From Metabacillus idriensis (lineage in GTDB: Bacteria > Bacillota > Bacilli > Bacillales > Bacillaceae), in the NCBI RefSeq assembly GCF_009674765.1, contig NZ_WKKF01000001.1, positions 1,240,001 to 1,304,000 of the forward strand: DNA of 64,000 nt, read 5' to 3'. The notes beneath the pieces are model-generated. The model was not told the origin of the DNA and ran no database searches. It saw only the letters and a list, made by a program, of their open reading frames with translations. The translations under genes and the position numbers were made by a program. Positions 57,232-64,000 of the stretch are shown here, one piece after another. Position 1 is the stretch's first letter. The number at the start of each line of letters is the position of its first letter.

Positions 57232-60200
57232 ATATTAAAAAAATTCTAGTAATAGGCTCAGGTCCGATTATTATTGGCCAGGCAGCAGAGTTTGATTATG
57301 CCGGAACACAGGCATGTCTTGCTTTAAAAGAAGAAGGCTATGAGGTTATTCTAGTAAACTCCAATCCGGCAACGATCATGACGGATACCGAAATGGCGGA
57401 TAAAGTCTACATTGAACCAATAACAGTGGAATTTTTAACAAAAATCATCAGAAAAGAACGGCCGGATGCCCTTCTTCCGACACTTGGAGGACAAACCGGA
57501 TTGAATATGGCAGTAGAGCTTGCAAATGCCGGTGTACTTGAAGAGTGCAATGTTGAAATCTTAGGAACAAAGCTCAGCGCGATTCAAAAAGCGGAAGACC
57601 GTGATCTATTCCGCCAGTTAATGAACGAACTTGGTGAACCTGTGCCTGAAAGTGACATCGTGCATAACCTTGAAGAAGCGTTCACTTTTGTAGATAGAGT
57701 AGGTTATCCCGTTATTGTAAGACCTGCCTATACGCTTGGCGGTACAGGCGGAGGTATCTGTTCGAACGAAGACGAGCTGATTGAGATCGTAACAAGCGGA
57801 TTAAAGTACAGCCCAGTCACTCAATGTCTTCTTGAAAAAAGCATCGCAGGCTTTAAAGAGATTGAATATGAAGTCATGCGCGATAAAAATGACAGTGCGA
57901 TTGTGGTCTGCAACATGGAAAACATCGATCCTGTCGGCATTCACACAGGTGACTCAATCGTCGTTGCACCCAGCCAGACTTTAAGCGACCGGGAGTATCA
58001 AATGCTCCGGAATGTTTCGCTTAAAATCATCCGGGCTCTGCAAATCGAAGGCGGCTGCAACGTTCAGCTCGCACTTGATCCAAACAGCTTTCAATATTAC
58101 ATCATCGAGGTCAATCCGCGCGTCAGCAGATCATCTGCCCTTGCTTCAAAAGCAACTGGCTATCCAATTGCAAAGCTTGCAGCTAAAATCGCTGTCGGTT
58201 TGACGCTTGACGAAATGATGAACCCTGTTACAGGCAAGACGTATGCTTGCTTTGAGCCTGCACTTGACTACATCGTGACGAAAATTCCAAGATGGCCTTT
58301 TGACAAGTTTGAGTCAGCAAACCGCCGCCTTGGAACTCAAATGAAGGCGACAGGAGAAGTAATGGCGATCGGCAGAACATTTGAAGAATCATTGTTGAAA
58401 GCTGTACGTTCACTTGAATCAGATGAGTATCATCTGGATCTGAAGAATGCTGATGAATTCAGCAATGAACTTATCGAAAAGAGAATCAGGAAAGCAGGAG
58501 ACGAGCGTCTATTCTATCTTTCTGAAGCAATCAGAAGAGGGGTATCCATTGAAACGATTCATGAGTGGAGTGCGATTGATCTGTTCTTCTTAGTGAAAAT
58601 AGAAAAAATCATCAAGTTTGAAAATATGCTGAAAGAAGCAAAGCTTGATGCTGATGTCCTAAAGCAAGCTAAGAAAATGGGCTTCTCGGATATTGCAATC
58701 GCAAAGCTCTGGAACCTGACTGAACGTGAAGTCTATGAATACAGAAAACAGCTTAAGCTGTTCCCGGTTTTCAAAACAGTTGATACATGTGCAGCCGAGT
58801 TTGAATCAGAAACTCCTTACTTCTACGGCACGTACGAAGATGAAAACGAATCTGCTGTAACAGACAAAGAAAGTGTGATTGTCCTGGGGTCAGGACCGAT
58901 TCGAATCGGCCAAGGCGTGGAATTTGATTATGCAACGGTACATTCTGTTTGGGCCATCAAAGAGGCCGGGTATGAGGCAATCATTATCAACAATAACCCT
59001 GAGACTGTTTCTACAGACTTCAGCATCTCAGATAAGCTTTACTTTGAACCGCTTACTGTAGAAGATGTCATGCATATTGTAGAACTTGAAAAACCACGCG
59101 GCGTAGTCGTTCAATTTGGCGGACAGACAGCTATTAATCTTGCAGAAGAGCTTGAAGCAAGAGGCGTGCAGATCCTTGGCACATCCCTTGAAGACTTGGA
59201 CCGCGCTGAAAACAGAGATAAGTTTGAGTACACATTAGGCAAACTTAACATCCCTCAGCCGCTGGGTAAAACAGCCACTTCTGTTGAAGAAGCAGTTAAA
59301 ATTGCAGCTGAGATCCGCTACCCGGTATTAGTTAGACCATCCTATGTTCTCGGCGGCCGGGCAATGGAAATTGTATATGAAGAAAAAGACCTGCTGCATT
59401 ATATGAAAAATGCGGTAAAAGTAAATCCGCAGCATCCCGTTCTCATTGACAAATATTTAACCGGAAAAGAAATCGAAGTAGATGCGGTTTCAGACGGCGA
59501 AACGGTCTTTATCCCAGGAATTATGGAACACATCGAACGTGCAGGTGTTCACTCAGGCGACTCAATTGCTGTCTATCCGCCGCAAACTCTGTCTGCAGAA
59601 TTAAAGGAAACGATTATTGAAAGAACAATCGCTCTTGCCAAAGGATTAAATATAAAAGGTTTGCTGAATATCCAGTTTGTTATCTACAAAAATGAAGTTT
59701 ATGTGCTTGAGGTAAACCCAAGATCAAGCCGCACGGTTCCATTTTTAAGCAAGATTACGGGAGTCCCGATGGCGAATCTCGCTACAAAGGTGATTTTAGG
59801 AAAAACACTTCATGAGCTTGGCTATGAAACAGGCATTCAGCCTGAGAGTGCCGGCGTCTATGTGAAAGTTCCGGTATTCTCCTTCGAAAAGCTGCGCAGA
59901 GTCGATATTACACTCGGCCCTGAAATGAAATCTACCGGAGAAGTCATGGGCAAGGATACAACGCTTGAAAAAGCTCTGTATAAAGGGCTGATTGCATCCG
60001 GAATGAAAGTGCAGAATTACGGACAGGTTCTGCTGACGATTGCAGATAAAGATAAAGAAGAAGGTCTTGAAGTTGCAAGACGCTTCAGCGCCATCGGCTA
60101 TCAGATTATGGCGACAAGCGGAACGGCGGAATACCTTCATGCCAAGGGAGTTTCTGCAAAAATTGTGAATAAAATCGGCAGCGAGGCGCCAAACATGCTT

Positions 60201-60424
60201 GACATCATCCGCACAAGCGAAGCACAGTTTGTCATCAATACATTGACAAAAGGAAAACAGCCGCAGCGGGATGGATTCCGAATCCGCCGTGAATCTGTAG
60301 AAAACGGCATTCCGTGCTTAACATCGCTCGATACAGCAAAAGCGATATTAAGAGTGCTTGAGTCCATGACTTTCTCTACAGACGAAATGCCAAAGCGTGC
60401 TATCAGCAAAGAGGTGACATACGC

Positions 60425-60428
<4 letters not shown>
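57216..60428 (+). CDS. pyrAB: Carbamoyl-phosphate synthase, large subunit
   Basis: A 1070-residue protein made of two homologous ATP-grasp halves (about 1-550 and 551-935), an oligomerisation domain between them and a C-terminal allosteric MGS-like domain (about 936-1070). Both halves have the '[18 protein letters not shown]'-type N-terminus (here [17 protein letters not shown] and [16 protein letters not shown]) and '[16 protein letters not shown]' motifs. The first 16 bp overlap pyrAA. Confidence 0.98.
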
Positions 60429-62823
<2,395 letters not shown>

Positions 62824-62827
<4 letters not shown>

Positions 62828-63456
62828 AACATCAAATTGCTGAGCAGCTGTTAAAAATTGAAGCCGTCTTTTTAAGTCCAAATGAACCATTTACATGGTC
62901 AAGCGGCCTCAAATCTCCAATCTATTGCGACAATCGGTTAACGTTATCCTATCCTGAAGTCAGAAAAGACATTGCAGAGGGGCTGACAAAGCTGATCAGG
63001 GAAGAGTACCCAAAAGCTGAAATGATCGCAGGAACGGCAACAGCCGGTATTCCGCATGCTGCATGGGTAAGTGATCTTCTTAATCTGCCGATGTGTTATG
63101 TAAGAAGCAAGCCGAAGGGCCATGGAAAAGGCAATCAGATCGAAGGGAAAGTGAACGAAGGTCAAAAAGTCGTAGTCGTTGAGGATTTAATCTCAACAGG
63201 AGGAAGCGTTATTACGGCTGTTCAGGCTCTGCGAGAGGCAGGGTGTGAGGTTATAGGAGTTGTCTCCATCTTCACATATGAACTGCAAAAAGGCGCAGAA
63301 ATGCTTGCAGAAGCAAGCATTCATGCTGTATCTCTTACCGATTATTCTTCATTGATTGATGTAGCTCTGAATAAGGGATCCATTGAAAAAGAAGATTTGG
63401 AAAAGCTGAAAAAATGGCGTGAAAATCCGGCAAATGAAGCATGGATGACTGTTTAA
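62824..63456 (+). CDS. pyrE: Orotate phosphoribosyltransferase
   Basis: A 210-residue PRTase. PRPP-binding motif '[14 protein letters not shown]', '[12 protein letters not shown]' at the N-terminus and the flexible-loop '[13 protein letters not shown]' are seen. It makes OMP. ATGA overlap with pyrF; GGGAGGG ribosome site. Last pyr gene, followed by a terminator. Confidence 0.97.
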
Positions 63457-63462
63457 ATAGGC

Positions 63463-63499
63463 AAAAAAAGCAAAGCCATTATTGGCTTTGCTTTTTTAT
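63463..63499 (+). terminator. Bidirectional terminator after pyrE
   Basis: AAAAAAGCAAAGCCA pairs perfectly with its complement around TTAT; A and T runs on both sides. It also overlaps the stop codon of the minus-strand gene that follows. Confidence 0.92.
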
Positions 63500-63777
63500 A
63501 TCCAAATCAAAATAGAAAATAGTATAGAAACAAGGCTTATAAGCAGATAACCAGTTCGGAACATTTTTATCTGCCATGCTTCTTTAAGAAACCTTTTGCA
63601 AAACGAAAAGCTCGCATGGCCGATCCAGCCAAATATCCAAAAAAGTCCAGATTGTTCTTTTTTGATTTTTTGAAAAATATGATGATCATCGAGCAAGACC
63701 ACGGCATATGCTAATGAAAATCCGCCTAGAAAGAAAGTGAAAATAGTGATGATGTAAGAGAATAGGATATTGATCAC
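63496..63777 (-). CDS. Small hypothetical membrane protein
   Basis: A 93-residue frame I do not recognise. An N-terminal hydrophobic stretch (about 2-28, probably one or two membrane helices) is followed by a basic middle ('FQKIKKEQSG', 'KRFLKEAWQIK') and a C-terminal transmembrane helix (about 75-92). The start is GTG without a good ribosome site, so the true N-terminus may differ. It converges on pyrE at a shared terminator, which supports a real transcript. Confidence 0.5.
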   Translation of the reverse strand: MINILFSYIITIFTFFLGGFSLAYAVVLLDDHHIFQKIKKEQSGLFWIFGWIGHASFSFCKRFLKEAWQIKMFRTGYLLISLVSILFSILIWI

Positions 63778-63844
63778 CCCGCGGAAGTGTTCTTTAATCC
63801 ATTAACTTTATGCGGAATTAATCAATAATATGACAGCATTCCCT

Positions 63845-64000
63845 CTATGCATTTCTGAATTTGAATATCCAAGTAAAAGAAAATGCTATAAGAACTGCAC
63901 CAGCCAGAATATAAGTATAATTCGGTAAAGGCGGAACAGCAATTTGCGGAAGATCAATGGCAGCAAAAATATAAACAGGTATACTTATCAAGGCAAAACT
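63845..64000 (-). CDS. Hypothetical membrane protein, C-terminal part (5' end outside window)
   Basis: An open frame on the minus strand covers the last 51 codons before a TAG stop and continues past the right edge. It reads as two transmembrane segments ('FALISIPVYIFAAI' and 'YILAGAVLIAFSFTWIF') separated by a Pro-rich loop and ends FKFRNA. I do not recognise the family. It is too short at the window end for the usual frame lists. It probably precedes the 93-residue membrane protein in one transcript. Confidence 0.55.
   Translation of the reverse strand, partial: SFALISIPVYIFAAIDLPQIAVPPLPNYTYILAGAVLIAFSFTWIFKFRNA

Overview
The window is a contiguous piece of a Bacillaceae chromosome (Bacillus or a close relative such as Metabacillus, Cytobacillus or Priestia; the species cannot be fixed from the sequence alone). 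Gene order follows B. subtilis from coaD through the division/cell-wall (dcw) cluster and the spoIIG sporulation locus to the complete pyr operon. Many proteins have exactly the expected lengths and catalytic residues, for example YlbL Ser234/Lys279, SpoVD Ser294 and SpoIIGA Asp183. No rRNA, tRNA, CRISPR array, prophage or insertion sequence was seen.

Layout. 1-8.0 kb: end of coaD, ylbJ (minus), ylbK-ylbL, ylbM/tmcAL (minus), ylbN-rpmF, a crotonase, a gerR/rsfA-type regulator and ylbP (minus). 8.2-11.4 kb: a three-gene biotin-dependent acyl-CoA carboxylase operon (biotin carboxylase, mini carrier protein, carboxyltransferase) with a CcpA cre-like site upstream; as far as I know B. subtilis lacks it at this position. 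11.7-14.7 kb: panE, a DUF3397 membrane protein, bshC. 14.8-34.1 kb: mraZ-rsmH-ftsL-pbpB, spoVD, murE-mraY-murD-spoVE, murG, murB, divIB-ylxW-ylxX-sbp, ftsA-ftsZ. 34.6-39 kb: a large secreted S8 protease (bpr). 39.2-41.9 kb: spoIIGA-sigE-sigG. 42-46 kb: ylmC-D-E, sepF, ylmG-H, divIVA. 46-51.5 kb: T-box leader and ileS, ylyA, lspA, rluD. 51.5-63.5 kb: pyrR-pyrP-pyrB-C-AA-AB-K-D-F-E. The right edge holds two unrecognised membrane proteins on the minus strand.

How the genes work together. MraZ, RsmH, FtsL, PBP2B, the Mur enzymes, DivIB, FtsA, FtsZ, SepF and DivIVA make lipid-linked wall precursors and run septation. SpoVD and SpoVE are the sporulation-specific transpeptidase/SEDS counterparts. 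SpoIIGA processes pro-sigma-E, and sigma-G follows in the forespore. The pyr operon makes UMP and is controlled by three PyrR attenuators. Regulatory signals that can be read directly are three 10-bp-phased MraZ boxes, a spoIIG promoter with 22-bp spacing and a Spo0A-like box, a sigma-F-like promoter for sigG, an isoleucine T-box, three PyrR-binding loops and many intrinsic terminators.

The least explained features are a dispersed palindromic repeat family (two full or nearly full copies, one degenerate copy and one internally deleted copy, the last inside the pyrB leader), a degenerate motif array downstream of ileS, and a promoter-plus-hairpin between murB and divIB. Non-ATG starts are common; most start choices rest on Shine-Dalgarno spacing and on agreement with the known family lengths.
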